DNA of 64,000 nucleotides from Streptomyces antarcticus (GCF_026627255.1 NZ_JAPNLM010000011.1:1-64000); one strand, 5' to 3'. Shown: positions 18,851 through 28,060, counted from the first letter of the stretch. The notes: generated by a model from the letters alone, not told the origin. Translations and numbers: made by a program.

Positions 18851-21055
18851 ATGCCTACTGGCATATCCGTCGATGCATCGCCACGCAGACGTCGTCCGGC
18901 CGTAACCCGAAGGGGGATCGCCGGGGTCGTCACCACCGCCCTCTTCGGCACCCTGCTCGCGCTGGCACCTCCGGCCCCCGCCGCACCGGCCGAGCCGGAA
19001 CTGCTCTCCCAGGGCAAGGGGGTCACGGCCTCCAGCCAGGAGCACTACGGCACCCCGGCCACCGACGCCGTGGACGGCGACACCGGCTCCCGGTGGGCCA
19101 GCGCCGCCTCCGACGCCCAGTGGCTGCAGGTCGACCTCGGAGCCACGGCCGAACTCGGCAAGGTCGTCCTGCGCTGGGAGGCCGCATACGCCAAGGCCTA
19201 CCGGATCGAACTGTCGACCGACGGCACCAACTGGACCACGGCCCACTCCACGACCACCGGCGCCGGCGGCACCGAGACCGTGAACGTGACGGGCAGCGCC
19301 CGCTACGTCCGGATGCAGGGCGTCACCCGCGCCACCGGATACGGCTACTCGCTGTGGGAATTCCAGGTGTTCGGCGCCAACGGCGGAGGCACGGGCCCCG
19401 TTCTGCCGGGCGGCGGCGACCTCGGCCCGAACGTGCACGTCGTGGATCCGTCCACCCCCGGCATCCAGGCCGAGCTGGACCGGGTCTTCCGGGAGCAGGA
19501 GTCGGCGCAGTTCGGTTCCGGCCGGCACGCCTTCCTCTTCAAGCCCGGTACGTACGACAACCTCAACGCGCAGGTCGGCTTCTACACCCAGATCGCCGGT
19601 CTCGGCCTGCGCCCGGGCGACACCACCATCAACGGTGACGTGACGGTCGACGCGGGCTGGTTCAACGGCAACGCGACCCAGAACTTCTGGCGCGGTGCGG
19701 AGGGTCTGACCGTCAACCCAGTCAGCGGCACCAACCGGTGGGCGGTCTCGCAGGCGTCCTCCTTCCGCCGCATGCACGTCAAGGGCGGGCTCAACCTGGC
19801 GCCGAACGGCTACGGCTGGGCCAGCGGTGGCTATATCGCCGACTCCAAGGTCGACGGCCAGGTCGGCAACTACTCGCAGCAGCAGTGGTACACCCGGGAC
19901 AGCTCCATCGGCGGCTGGTCCAACAGCGTGTGGAACCAGACCTTCTCGGGCGTCGAGGGCGCTCCGGCCAACGCTTTCCCCGAGCCCCGTTACACCACGC
20001 TCGACACCACGCCCATCTCCCGCGAGAAGCCCTATCTCTATATCGACGGCACCCAGTACAAGGTGTTCGCGCCGGCCAAGCGCGTGAACGCCCGCGGCAC
20101 CAGCTGGGCCAACGGCACCCCGCAGGGCGAGTCCGTCCCGCTCAGCCAGTTCTACGTGGTCAAGCCCGGCACCACCGCCGCCACGATCAACCAGGCGCTG
20201 GCTCAGGGCCTGCACCTGCTGTTCACGCCCGGCGTTTACCACGTCGACCAGACCATCAACGTGAACCGCGCGAACACCATCGTGCTCGGCCTCGGCCTCG
20301 CCACGATCATCCCGGACAACGGCGTCACCGCAATGAAGGTCGCGGACGTCGACGGCGTCCGCCTCGCCGGCTTCCTGATCGACGCCGGACCGGTCAACTC
20401 CCCGACCCTGCTGGAGCTCGGACCGCAGAACTCCTCCGCCGACCACGCCGCCAACCCCACCACCGTGCAGGACGTCTACATCCGCGTCGGTGGCGCCGGC
20501 GCGGGCAAGGCCACCACCAGCATGGTCGTGAACAGCGACGACACCGTCATCGACCACACCTGGGTCTGGCGCGCCGACCACGGTGAGGGAGTGGGCTGGG
20601 AGACCAACCGAGCCGACTACGGCGTCCGCGTCAACGGCGACGACGTCCTGGCCACCGGCTTGTTCGTCGAGCACTTCAACAAGTACGACGTCGACTGGTA
20701 CGGCGAGCGCGGCCGCACGGTCTTCTACCAGAACGAGAAGGCGTACGACGCCCCCAACCAGGCAGCCATCCAGAACGGCAGCACCCGCGGATACGCCGCC
20801 TACCGGGTGGACGACTCCGTCAACATCCACGAAGCCTGGGGCCTGGGTTCCTACAGCAACTACAACGTCGATCCGACGATCATCCAGGACCACGGATTCC
20901 GAGCCCCGGTCAAGCCGGGAGTGAAGTTCCACAGCCTGCTCACCGTCTCACTCGGCGGCAACGGTCACTACGCCCACGTCATCAACGACACCGGGCCGTC
21001 CACCGTCCCGGCCGGCACCTCGACCGTTCCGTCCACCGTGGTCTCCTTCCCCTGA
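18851..21055 (+). CDS. Secreted discoidin-domain beta-helix protein, probable carbohydrate-active enzyme
   Basis: 734 aa. Signal peptide (basic residues 12-20, then GVVTTALFGTLLALAPPAPA). Residues about 47-175 are an F5/8 type C (CBM32-like) domain: ATDAVDGDTGSRWAS, WLQVDLG, YGYSLWEFQVFG. Residues about 190-720 read like a right-handed parallel beta-helix: FKPGTYDNLNAQVGFYTQIA, TTINGDVTVDAG, GVYHVDQTINVNRANTIVLG, FVEHFNKYDVDWYGE. Such folds are found in pectate lyase-like and GH55-like enzymes; I cannot give the CAZy family or catalytic residues. LacI operator in front, hairpins behind. It probably attacks or binds an extracellular polysaccharide handled by the neighbouring glycosidases. Confidence 0.7.
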   Translation: MPTGISVDASPRRRRPAVTRRGIAGVVTTALFGTLLALAPPAPAAPAEPELLSQGKGVTASSQEHYGTPATDAVDGDTGSRWASAASDAQWLQVDLGATAELGKVVLRWEAAYAKAYRIELSTDGTNWTTAHSTTTGAGGTETVNVTGSARYVRMQGVTRATGYGYSLWEFQVFGANGGGTGPVLPGGGDLGPNVHVVDPSTPGIQAELDRVFREQESAQFGSGRHAFLFKPGTYDNLNAQVGFYTQIAGLGLRPGDTTINGDVTVDAGWFNGNATQNFWRGAEGLTVNPVSGTNRWAVSQASSFRRMHVKGGLNLAPNGYGWASGGYIADSKVDGQVGNYSQQQWYTRDSSIGGWSNSVWNQTFSGVEGAPANAFPEPRYTTLDTTPISREKPYLYIDGTQYKVFAPAKRVNARGTSWANGTPQGESVPLSQFYVVKPGTTAATINQALAQGLHLLFTPGVYHVDQTINVNRANTIVLGLGLATIIPDNGVTAMKVADVDGVRLAGFLIDAGPVNSPTLLELGPQNSSADHAANPTTVQDVYIRVGGAGAGKATTSMVVNSDDTVIDHTWVWRADHGEGVGWETNRADYGVRVNGDDVLATGLFVEHFNKYDVDWYGERGRTVFYQNEKAYDAPNQAAIQNGSTRGYAAYRVDDSVNIHEAWGLGSYSNYNVDPTIIQDHGFRAPVKPGVKFHSLLTVSLGGNGHYAHVINDTGPSTVPAGTSTVPSTVVSFP

Positions 21056-21071
21056 GTCCACCCCCTCCCCA

Positions 21072-21230
21072 CCGGCTCCGCTCACCCATCGGAGCCGGCC
21101 CCGACTCCCCCGGGCCCGGTTTCCGCCCTGCCGCCGCGCCCGGGGGCCACCAACACCTCGCGACCAGGCCGCCTCCCCGGCCCGAACGAGGCCCGAGCCG
21201 TCCCGCGGGGAAGTCGCCCCCGCGGGACGG
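21072..21230. terminator. Two intergenic hairpins
   Basis: CCGGCTCCG (21072-21080) pairs with CGGAGCCGG (21090-21098). A stronger stem, CCGTCCCGCGGGG (21198-21210) with CCCCGCGGGACGG (21218-21230), follows. They separate the 18851 and 21267 genes and could terminate or attenuate transcription. Confidence 0.6.
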
Positions 21231-21266
21231 CCGGTCATCCCACCGTCATTGACACCAGGAGCCGCA

Positions 21267-23444
21267 ATGTTCCATCCCCCCTCCACCAGCACCCCACCCC
21301 GCCGCACACGCGGCGCGGCGGCCCTCCTCACGCTCGGAGCGCTGCTCGCGTCTTCGCTCGCGCTGGCCGGTGCACCCACCGCGGTCGCCGCGGAGTCCCT
21401 GCTCTCCCAGGGGAAGCCGGCCACCGCCTCCTCGAGCGAGGGTGAGGCCTACGCCGCGTCCGCCGCGGTCGACGGGAACCTCACCGGCACCCGCTGGGCC
21501 AGCCAGTGGCGCGACGCCGAGTGGATACAGGTCGACCTCGGAGCCGTCCGCAACCTCAGCCGCGTCGTCCTCACCTGGGAGGGCGCGTTCGGCAAGAACT
21601 ACGAGATCCAGGTCTCGGACGACGGAACGAACTGGCGCACCGCCAAATCCGTCACCGGAAGCGACGGCGGCACCGATGAGATCGCCATCTCCGGCAGCGG
21701 CCGTCACGTGCGGATGAACGGCCTGGTCCGCTCCGGCGGCTACGGCTACTCGCTGTGGGAGTTCCAGGTCTACGGATCGGCCCAGGACGAACCCCCGGGC
21801 CCCGGCGGCGCCGTGCGCGTGGCCGGATCCCAGGGCAACTGGCAGCTGACCGTCGGCGGACAGCCGTACACCGTCAAGGGACTGACCTGGGGCCCGTCCT
21901 TCGCCGACGCCCCGAAGTACATGCCCGACGTGAAGTCCATGGGCGTCAACACCATCCGCACCTGGGGCACGGACGCCTCGAGCAAGTCCCTGCTCGACAC
22001 GGCCGCGGCGAACGGCGTACGGGTCATCAACGGGTTCTGGCTGCAGCCCGGCGGCGGCCCCGGCTCCGGCGGCTGCGTCAACTACGTGACCGACACCGCG
22101 TACAAGAGCACCATGCTCACGGAGTTCGCGAAGTGGGTGGACACCTACAAGTCGCACCCGGCCACGCTCATGTGGAACGTCGGCAACGAATCCGTCCTCG
22201 GCCTGCAGAACTGCTACAGCGGCACCGAACTGGAAGCACAGCGCAACGCCTACACCACATTCGTGAACGACGTCGCCAAGCGGATCCACACCATCGACCC
22301 GGACCACCCGGTCACCTCGACCGACGCCTGGACGGGCGCGTGGCCGTATTACAAGCGCAACGCCCCGGACCTCGACCTGTACTCGATGAACGCCTACGGC
22401 GACATCTGCGGCGTGCGCCAGGACTGGGTCGACGGCGGTTACAACAAGCCCTACATCATCACCGAGACGGGACCGGCCGGCGAGTGGGAGGTGCCGAACG
22501 ACGCCAACGGCATCCCCGAGCAGAAGACCGACGTCCAGACCGCCGAGGGCTACACCACGGCGTGGAACTGCATCACCGGCCACCAGGGCGTGGCCCTGGG
22601 TGCCACCATGTTCCACTACGGCATCGAGCACGACTTCGGCGGCATCTGGTTCAACCTGCTGCCCGACGGCCTCAAGCGACTGTCGTACTACGCGGTGAAG
22701 AAGGCCTACGCCGGATCGACGGCGGGCGACAACACTCCGCCGGTCATCAGCAACATGGTCGTCAACCAGGCCTCGCAGGCTCCGGCCGGCGGCGAGTTCA
22801 CCGTCAGCGCCAACGTCAGCGACCCGCAGAACGACCCGCTGACGTACAAGATCTTCCTCAGCGGCAACTACGCCAACGGCGACAAGCGCCTGGTCGAGGC
22901 GCAGTGGCGCTCCACGGGCAACGGGACCTTCGCGGTCACCGCTCCCGAGAAGCTCGGCGTCTGGAAGGTGTACATCCAGGCTGAGGACGGCCGTGGCAAC
23001 GCGGGCATCGAGACCAAGTCCGTCAAGGTCGTCGCCCCGCCCGTGAGCGGCACCAACATCGCCCTGAACAAGCCCGCCACCGCCTCCTCCTCGCAGGCGT
23101 CCTACGGCGACTGCCCCTGCCCCGCAAGCAACGCCACCGACGGCAACACCGGCACCCGCTGGGCCAGCGACTGGAGCGACCCCCAGTGGATCAGCGTCGA
23201 CCTCGGTGCTCCCACCGCGATCCGCAAGCTGCAGCTGGTCTGGGACCCCGCCTACGCCAAGTCCTACGCAGTGCAGGTCTCCGATGACGGCACCAGTTGG
23301 CGCACGGTTCACACCACGACGACCGGCAACGGTGACATCGACACGGTCGCCGTGTCGGCGACGGCCCGGCACGTACGGCTGAACCTGACCGCCCGAGGCA
23401 CCGGCTGGGGCTACTCCCTCCACGAGTTCGGGATCTACAGCTGA
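21267..23444 (+). CDS. Secreted clan-A glycoside hydrolase with two discoidin domains
   Basis: 725 aa from ATG at 21267 (CAGGAG RBS). Signal peptide to about residue 41. F5/8 type C domain 45-172 (SAAVDGNLTGTRWAS, YGYSLWEFQVYG). TIM-barrel domain about 185-475 of GH2/GH5-like type: LTWGPSF, MGVNTIRTWG, acid/base Glu 308 in LMWNVGNES, nucleophile Glu 400 in YIITETGPAGEW. Ig-like domain about 485-590 (PPVISNMVVNQASQAP). Second F5/8 domain about 600-725. The duplicated binding modules resemble the domain of the preceding protein, suggesting a common polymer target. The exact family and linkage are not determined; a beta-glucan fits the GH3 partner. Confidence 0.78.
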   Translation: MFHPPSTSTPPRRTRGAAALLTLGALLASSLALAGAPTAVAAESLLSQGKPATASSSEGEAYAASAAVDGNLTGTRWASQWRDAEWIQVDLGAVRNLSRVVLTWEGAFGKNYEIQVSDDGTNWRTAKSVTGSDGGTDEIAISGSGRHVRMNGLVRSGGYGYSLWEFQVYGSAQDEPPGPGGAVRVAGSQGNWQLTVGGQPYTVKGLTWGPSFADAPKYMPDVKSMGVNTIRTWGTDASSKSLLDTAAANGVRVINGFWLQPGGGPGSGGCVNYVTDTAYKSTMLTEFAKWVDTYKSHPATLMWNVGNESVLGLQNCYSGTELEAQRNAYTTFVNDVAKRIHTIDPDHPVTSTDAWTGAWPYYKRNAPDLDLYSMNAYGDICGVRQDWVDGGYNKPYIITETGPAGEWEVPNDANGIPEQKTDVQTAEGYTTAWNCITGHQGVALGATMFHYGIEHDFGGIWFNLLPDGLKRLSYYAVKKAYAGSTAGDNTPPVISNMVVNQASQAPAGGEFTVSANVSDPQNDPLTYKIFLSGNYANGDKRLVEAQWRSTGNGTFAVTAPEKLGVWKVYIQAEDGRGNAGIETKSVKVVAPPVSGTNIALNKPATASSSQASYGDCPCPASNATDGNTGTRWASDWSDPQWISVDLGAPTAIRKLQLVWDPAYAKSYAVQVSDDGTSWRTVHTTTTGNGDIDTVAVSATARHVRLNLTARGTGWGYSLHEFGIYS

Positions 23445-23544
23445 TCCACCACCCCATGACGGCGTGACCGAGACCGGTCCGCTGACCGCGGCGGGCGTGC
23501 CACCGCGGTGCTGCGCCGGCCGCGCCGAGCGGCCGGTCGCATGG

Positions 23545-23571
23545 GTGGCGGGAGGGAGCCCCTCCCGCCAC
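23545..23571. terminator. Hairpin between glycosidase and DUF1996 genes
   Basis: GTGGCGGGAGGG (23545-23556) pairs perfectly with CCCTCCCGCCAC (23560-23571), loop AGC, followed by a T/C-rich stretch. Confidence 0.7.
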
Positions 23572-23601
23572 TCCTCTTCTCCCATCCGGCAGGAGATCTT
23601 C

Positions 23602-24687
23602 ATGAGACTGACTTCCAAACGGCTCAGCGGGCTTCTCATCGGCTCCGCCCTCGTCACCAGCGTCCTGGGCGTCGGCGCGATCGCCACGGCGGCGGATCCG
23701 GGCAGCACCTCCCCCTCGTCGGCCGCGAGCATCCACACCGGTCATTCCATGGCCGCATCCACCCAGGCGTCGGGTGACGACGCCGACGGGGACGGCTACA
23801 TCCCCGCAGTCCCGCAGGTCACCGGCGTCACCCCGTCCGACAGGACACCGCCGCCCGCCTACTTCCACGAGTTCCAGGCCAACTGTTCGGTCACGCACAC
23901 CGCGCCGGACGACCCGATCGTCTACCCGGGCCAGCCCGGCCGGTCCCACGATCACACGTTCATGGGCAACGCCTCCACCAACGCGAACAGCACCACCGAT
24001 TCGCTGTACGGAGGCGCGACCGCGTGCAAGGCGCCCGCCGACGCCTCCGCGTACTGGATGCCCTCGCTGTACAAGGGCGACCAGAAGATCCTGCCCATCG
24101 GACCGCAGGTGATCTACTACAAGGCCGGCGTCACCGACTACACCAGCGTGCGTCCCTTCCCCAAGGGTCTGCGGTTCGTGGTCGGCAACCCGCTGCAGAC
24201 CGCCCAGCAGTTCCGCAACCACAAGGGCTTCGTCGAGGGCTGGGAATGCGGCGACAGCTTCTTCAACAGCGACATCCCGACGAGCTGCCCCAGCCGACCT
24301 GACGTCCAGCTCAACATCCGGTTTCAGGCTCCCAGTTGCTGGGACGGCAAGTACCTCGACACCCCCGACCACCAGAGCCACATGGCCTACCCGGTCGTCA
24401 AACCCGGCACCAACGACAACATGTGCCCGGCCTCCCATCCCGTCGCCCTGCCGATGGTCGAGTTCAAGATGGCCTTCCCCGTCAACGGCGACATGAGCCA
24501 GGTCCGCCTCGCCAGCGGCCGCGGCTACTCCTTCCACTACGACTTCTTCAACGCCTGGGAAGAACGCACTCTCAAGGCCATGGTCGACCACTGCATCGTG
24601 GGCGGCTTGCAATGCGACCCGCGCGGCTACGACCAGAACCACCCCGACCGCGGCGCGGTACTGAACGCGGAGTACCGGCTGCCCTGA
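23602..24687 (+). CDS. Secreted DUF1996 protein
   Basis: 361 aa from ATG at 23602 (AGGAG 7 bases upstream). Signal peptide to about residue 32 (LIGSALVTSVLGVGAIATAA), then a Ser/Thr/Ala linker. The DUF1996 core follows: YFHEFQANCSVTHTAPDDPI, then GRSHDHTFMGN, a His-rich patch that looks metal- or catalysis-competent; AYWMPSLY; SCPSRPDVQLNIRFQAPSCW; HQSHMAYPV, a second His patch; MVEFKMAFPV. Eight cysteines suggest disulfides. The family is known from fungi and actinobacteria without an established activity that I can state. It sits between a clan-A glycosidase and GH3, so a role in the same glycan pathway is likely. Confidence 0.8.
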   Translation: MRLTSKRLSGLLIGSALVTSVLGVGAIATAADPGSTSPSSAASIHTGHSMAASTQASGDDADGDGYIPAVPQVTGVTPSDRTPPPAYFHEFQANCSVTHTAPDDPIVYPGQPGRSHDHTFMGNASTNANSTTDSLYGGATACKAPADASAYWMPSLYKGDQKILPIGPQVIYYKAGVTDYTSVRPFPKGLRFVVGNPLQTAQQFRNHKGFVEGWECGDSFFNSDIPTSCPSRPDVQLNIRFQAPSCWDGKYLDTPDHQSHMAYPVVKPGTNDNMCPASHPVALPMVEFKMAFPVNGDMSQVRLASGRGYSFHYDFFNAWEERTLKAMVDHCIVGGLQCDPRGYDQNHPDRGAVLNAEYRLP

Positions 24688-24707
24688 CCCAGTCGGCCCT
24701 CCGTACC

Positions 24708-24748
24708 GGCCCGGCCCGCCCCGTCTGAACAACGGGGCGGGCGGGGCC
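24708..24748. terminator. Terminator after DUF1996 gene
   Basis: A 17-bp stem with one mismatch (24708-24724 with 24732-24748), 7-nt loop, followed by TTCTCTCTT. It ends the transcript before the separately controlled GH3 gene. Confidence 0.8.
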
Positions 24749-24814
24749 TTCTCTCTTGGTCGAAGACGCGCCCTCAGGGGGGCTTGACGCTGGGGACGGC
24801 ACACACCAAAGCTA

Positions 24815-24830
24815 GGGAGAGCGCTCTCCC
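24815..24830. promoter_or_regulatory. LacI-type operator, site 2
   Basis: GGGAGAGCGCTCTCCC, a perfect 16-bp palindrome whose inner 14 bases equal site 1 at 18811-18824. It lies 20 bases before the GH3 start, so GH3 and the secreted genes probably answer to one repressor. Confidence 0.8.
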
Positions 24831-24850
24831 GTATGTGAGGAGCGGATGAC

Positions 24851-27328
24851 GTGAAGGGGGCGGGGATGGGCGAGGACATGCTCGATCGACTGCTGGAGAA
24901 GATCGATCTCGTACGGAAGGTACGACTGCTGTCCGGAGCCACGACGTGGCGGACGGCCGGCGAACCGGCCATCGGCCTAGGCGAGATGGTGACCTCCGAC
25001 GGGCCAGCCGGGGTGCGAGGCGAGGCCTGGGATGAGCGGCACACCTCGGCGCTGCTTCCCTCCGCCTCCGCGATCGGCGCGCTGTGGGACGAGGACTTGA
25101 CCGAGGAGCTGGGGGGTCTGCTCGCTTCCGAAGCGGTCCGCAAGGGCGTGGACGTCGTCCTGGCGCCCACGCTCAACCTGCATCGCACTCCCCTGGGCGG
25201 CCGGCACTTCGAATGCTTCTCGGAGGACCCCGTACTGACGGGCCGTACGGGCGCTGCGCTGATCCGGGGCATTCAGGCGGCGGGGGTAGCGGCCACGGCC
25301 AAGCACTACGTGGCCAACGACTCCGAGACGGGGCGAATGCACGTGGACGTGCGAGCTTCCGAGCGGGTGCTGCGGGAGGTCTACCTGGCACCGTTCGAGG
25401 CCGCTGTCGAGGCGGGCGTGTGGCTGGTGATGGCCGGCTACAACGGCGTGAACGGCACGACCATGACCGCCAACCCACTGCTCGCCGAACCGCTCACAGG
25501 TGATTGGGGCTTCGACGGGGTGGTGGTGTCCGACTGGGGCGCCCTGCGTTCGACCCGGGAACCGGCGCTCGCCGCACTCGACCTGGCGATGCCGGGACCG
25601 CAGGGCCCGTGGGGAGAGTCCCTCGTCCAAGCCGTGAAGGACGGCCACGTCCCCGAGTCGGGCATCGACGAGAAGGTGCGGCGCCTGCTCCGGCTGGCCG
25701 GACGCGTGGGGGCACTCGGATCGAACCCGGGCCCGCGGATCCCGGCGGTCAGGCCGGAGGAGACGCGGACGCTACTGCGCCGCACCGTGGCCGCAGGATC
25801 CGTACTGCTGAGCAACCACGAGGTGCTCCCGCTCGCCCCGTCCTCCTTGTCCAAGGTCGCCGTCATCGGCGTGCACGCCCACTCCCCCCGGGTGCAGGGC
25901 GGCGGCAGCGCGGGCGTCTTCCCCTCGCGCGTGGTCACCCCCCTCGAAGGGATCCGCGCCCGGCTGAACGGCCTGGCCCAGGTCGTGCACGTACCGGGTC
26001 CGGGACTGGGCATTCCCCCTGCGCCTCTCGGCACCCGCTGGTGCAGCGACCCGCGGTCAGGGGAGCCGGGTGTGCTGCTGCGCTTGCTGGACGAGGCGGG
26101 CCAGGAACTCCACGCGGAGCACCGGCTGTCGGGGACACAGCTTGAGCCGCCCGTGGGTCCCTCCGCACGGACCGTGGAGATCAGCGCGCTCATGCGGCCG
26201 CCGACGACAGGGGAATGGACCTTCGCCATCGCCGGCTTCGGCCGCATGAGCCTCACCCTCGGCGACCGGACCGTGTGGGACGGCGAGTTCCCGTGCACCA
26301 CGGACGACCCGGCCATCGTCCATGTGAACCCGCCCCGCCACACGGTGCGGGCGACGGTTGACACGACGGAGCCCGTTCTTCTGACGGCTCGGCGTGAGCT
26401 GGTCCCCGGAGCCGGGCGCGCCACGATCGTCGCGGCGGCGCCGCCGGAGCCCGAGGCGGGGGCCGCGCTCGCGGAAGCGGTACGGGCCGCCCGCGACGCG
26501 GACGCCGTGATCGTGGTCGTCGGTACCACCGAGCACACCGAGGCCGAGGGCCACGACCGCATCGACCTCTCCCTGGGCGGCCACCAGGACGCGCTGGTCC
26601 GCGCCGTGGCAGCTGTCAACCGGCGGACGATCGCCGTGGTCAACAGCGGCGGCCCGGTCGAGCTGCCCTGGCGCGAGGAGGTGGGCGCGGTACTGCTCAC
26701 CTGGTTCCCCGGACAGGAGGCCGGATCCGGGCTCGCCGACGTCCTGTTCGGAGATGCCGAGCCCGGCGGCCGCCTCCCCACCACCTGGGCAGCCGCCTTG
26801 GCCGACGCACCCGTCACCCACGCACAGCCTGTCGGCGGCCGGCTCACCTACGACGATGGCATCCACATCGGGCACCGGGGCTGGCTCCTCACCGGAAAGG
26901 AACCCGCCTACTGGTTCGGCCACGGCCTCGGCTACACCAGCTGGGAGTACGAGACGGTCCAGGCCCCGGACGAAGCGGTGGAAGGCTCCCCGTTCACGGT
27001 CCGCGTACAGGTACGCAACACGGGCAGCCGGCCCGGCCGTGAGGTCGTGCAGGTGTACCTCGCCCGTCCGGAATCCACCATCGAGCGGCCCGTCCGCTGG
27101 TTCGCCGGCTACGCCGCGGTACACGCGGAACCCGGCGCTTCGGTGACCGCCGTCGTGGAGGTCCCGGCGCACGCGCTGCGGTACTGGTCCGAAGCCGAGA
27201 AGGCCTGGATCACGGAGCCCGGGACCTACCAGATCATGGTGGGCCGCTCAGCCGACGACCTGGTGTGGAGAGGGGTTCTGCCCCTTCGGGGACCGAGTGA
27301 CACGAGGGTCGGGAGGACGGGTGGCTGA
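24851..27328 (+). CDS. GH3 beta-glucosidase with PA14 insert
   Basis: 825 aa and no signal peptide, so intracellular. GH3 N-domain to about residue 330, with KHYVANDSETGR and the nucleophile Asp about 228 in GVVVSDWGA. The C-domain is split by a PA14-like sugar-binding insert at about residues 390-520 (WTFAIAGFGRMSLTLGDRTV). It ends in a fibronectin III-like domain (GREVVQVYLARPES). Either GTG 24851 or ATG 24866 could be the start; the latter has AAGGGGGCGGGG before it. It releases terminal beta-glucose or related residues from imported oligosaccharides. The stop TGA (27326-27328) coincides with the left end of an IS3 relic, so the native C-terminus may be altered by a few residues. Confidence 0.88.
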   Translation: MKGAGMGEDMLDRLLEKIDLVRKVRLLSGATTWRTAGEPAIGLGEMVTSDGPAGVRGEAWDERHTSALLPSASAIGALWDEDLTEELGGLLASEAVRKGVDVVLAPTLNLHRTPLGGRHFECFSEDPVLTGRTGAALIRGIQAAGVAATAKHYVANDSETGRMHVDVRASERVLREVYLAPFEAAVEAGVWLVMAGYNGVNGTTMTANPLLAEPLTGDWGFDGVVVSDWGALRSTREPALAALDLAMPGPQGPWGESLVQAVKDGHVPESGIDEKVRRLLRLAGRVGALGSNPGPRIPAVRPEETRTLLRRTVAAGSVLLSNHEVLPLAPSSLSKVAVIGVHAHSPRVQGGGSAGVFPSRVVTPLEGIRARLNGLAQVVHVPGPGLGIPPAPLGTRWCSDPRSGEPGVLLRLLDEAGQELHAEHRLSGTQLEPPVGPSARTVEISALMRPPTTGEWTFAIAGFGRMSLTLGDRTVWDGEFPCTTDDPAIVHVNPPRHTVRATVDTTEPVLLTARRELVPGAGRATIVAAAPPEPEAGAALAEAVRAARDADAVIVVVGTTEHTEAEGHDRIDLSLGGHQDALVRAVAAVNRRTIAVVNSGGPVELPWREEVGAVLLTWFPGQEAGSGLADVLFGDAEPGGRLPTTWAAALADAPVTHAQPVGGRLTYDDGIHIGHRGWLLTGKEPAYWFGHGLGYTSWEYETVQAPDEAVEGSPFTVRVQVRNTGSRPGREVVQVYLARPESTIERPVRWFAGYAAVHAEPGASVTAVVEVPAHALRYWSEAEKAWITEPGTYQIMVGRSADDLVWRGVLPLRGPSDTRVGRTGG

Positions 27329-27918
27329 ACCGTTCCGGGTTCGTTGGAGACTCGATTCAGTGAAAGGATCGAGTTATGGCTCGCCCTTCCCCCTATCCCC
27401 TGAGCTGCGTAAACGAGCGATCCGCATGGTCGCCGAGCTCCGCAGTGACTATCCGAACGAGTCGGCCGCGATCAGAGGCGTGGCCGAGAAGCTCGGCATC
27501 GGCTCGACCGAGACGCTGCACAAGTGGGTCTGGCAGGACCAGGTCGACTCAGGCCGTGCGCGACGAGGAACTCAAGCCTCTGATCCACCAGGTGTTCAAG
27601 GACAACTACCGCGTCTACGGGGCGAGGAAGATCTGGCGGGCGCTGAACCGGCAAGGCCATGAGGTGGCCCGCTGCACCATCGAACGCCTCATCCGCGAGA
27701 CCGGCATCACCGGCGCCGTCCGCGGCAAGAAGGTGATCACCACGATCCCGGATCCGTCCGTGGCACGGGCTCCGGACCGCCTCGACCGCGACTTCGTCGC
27801 CCCGGCGCCGAACCGGACCTGGAGGGCCGACTTCACGCACGTGGCTGCTTGGGCCGGCACCGTGTACGTCGCCTTCGTCGTCGACACCTTCTCCCGTCGC
27901 ATCATCGTCCTCGTCGCC
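27326..27918 (+). mobile_element. IS3-family relic (orfA plus part of orfB)
   Basis: The left end TGAACCGTTCCGGGTTCG looks like the terminal repeat of Streptomyces IS3 elements and begins in the GH3 stop codon. orfA starts at ATG 27376 (MARPSPYP), shifts frame near 27402 to ELRKRAIRMVAELRSDYP and KLGIGSTETLHKWV. It is joined through a deletion to orfB (AVRDEELKPLIHQVFKDNYR, RVYGARKIWRALNRQG, and WRADFTHV with the first catalytic Asp), and breaks off after FSRRIIV near 27918. The rest of orfB and the right end are missing. Confidence 0.75.
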
Positions 27919-27929
27919 GGCGGTCCGGC

Positions 27930-28060
27930 TGCCCGGCGTGGGTCGGGGCTGGGCCGCGATCATCGAGGCGATCGCGTAGTAGGCCTGCTGTATTTCGCGC
28001 GGCGTGCGGTCGTGGGGCAGCCACGGCGCCACGAAGCGGTGCATGCGCGCACCGGGAAGG
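27930..28060 (-). pseudogene. Gene fragment, possibly Cse2/CasB
   Basis: The minus strand reads MHRFVAPWLPHDRTPREIQQ, then AYYAIASMIAAQPRPTPG, before running into the IS3 relic. The pattern H-x-VAPWLP followed by AYYAIASMIAAQPR recalls my memory of actinobacterial Cse2/CasB subunits of type I-E CRISPR systems. No other cas gene or repeat array is nearby. It is only about 40 residues, so treat the identity as a guess. Confidence 0.25.

Noticed and set aside
18485..20932. A minus-strand frame of about 815 codons
   Set aside because: Antisense of the discoidin/beta-helix gene; Val/Gly/Asp-rich repetitive composition and no motif.
21246..23738. A minus-strand frame of about 830 codons
   Set aside because: Antisense of the clan-A glycosidase gene; same shadow composition.
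18811..24830. The palindromes as CebR boxes
   Set aside because: The consensus I remember for CebR is TGGGAGCGCTCCCA; these sites read GGAGAGCGCTCTCC, two extra bases in the centre-flanking arms, so a different LacI protein is more likely.
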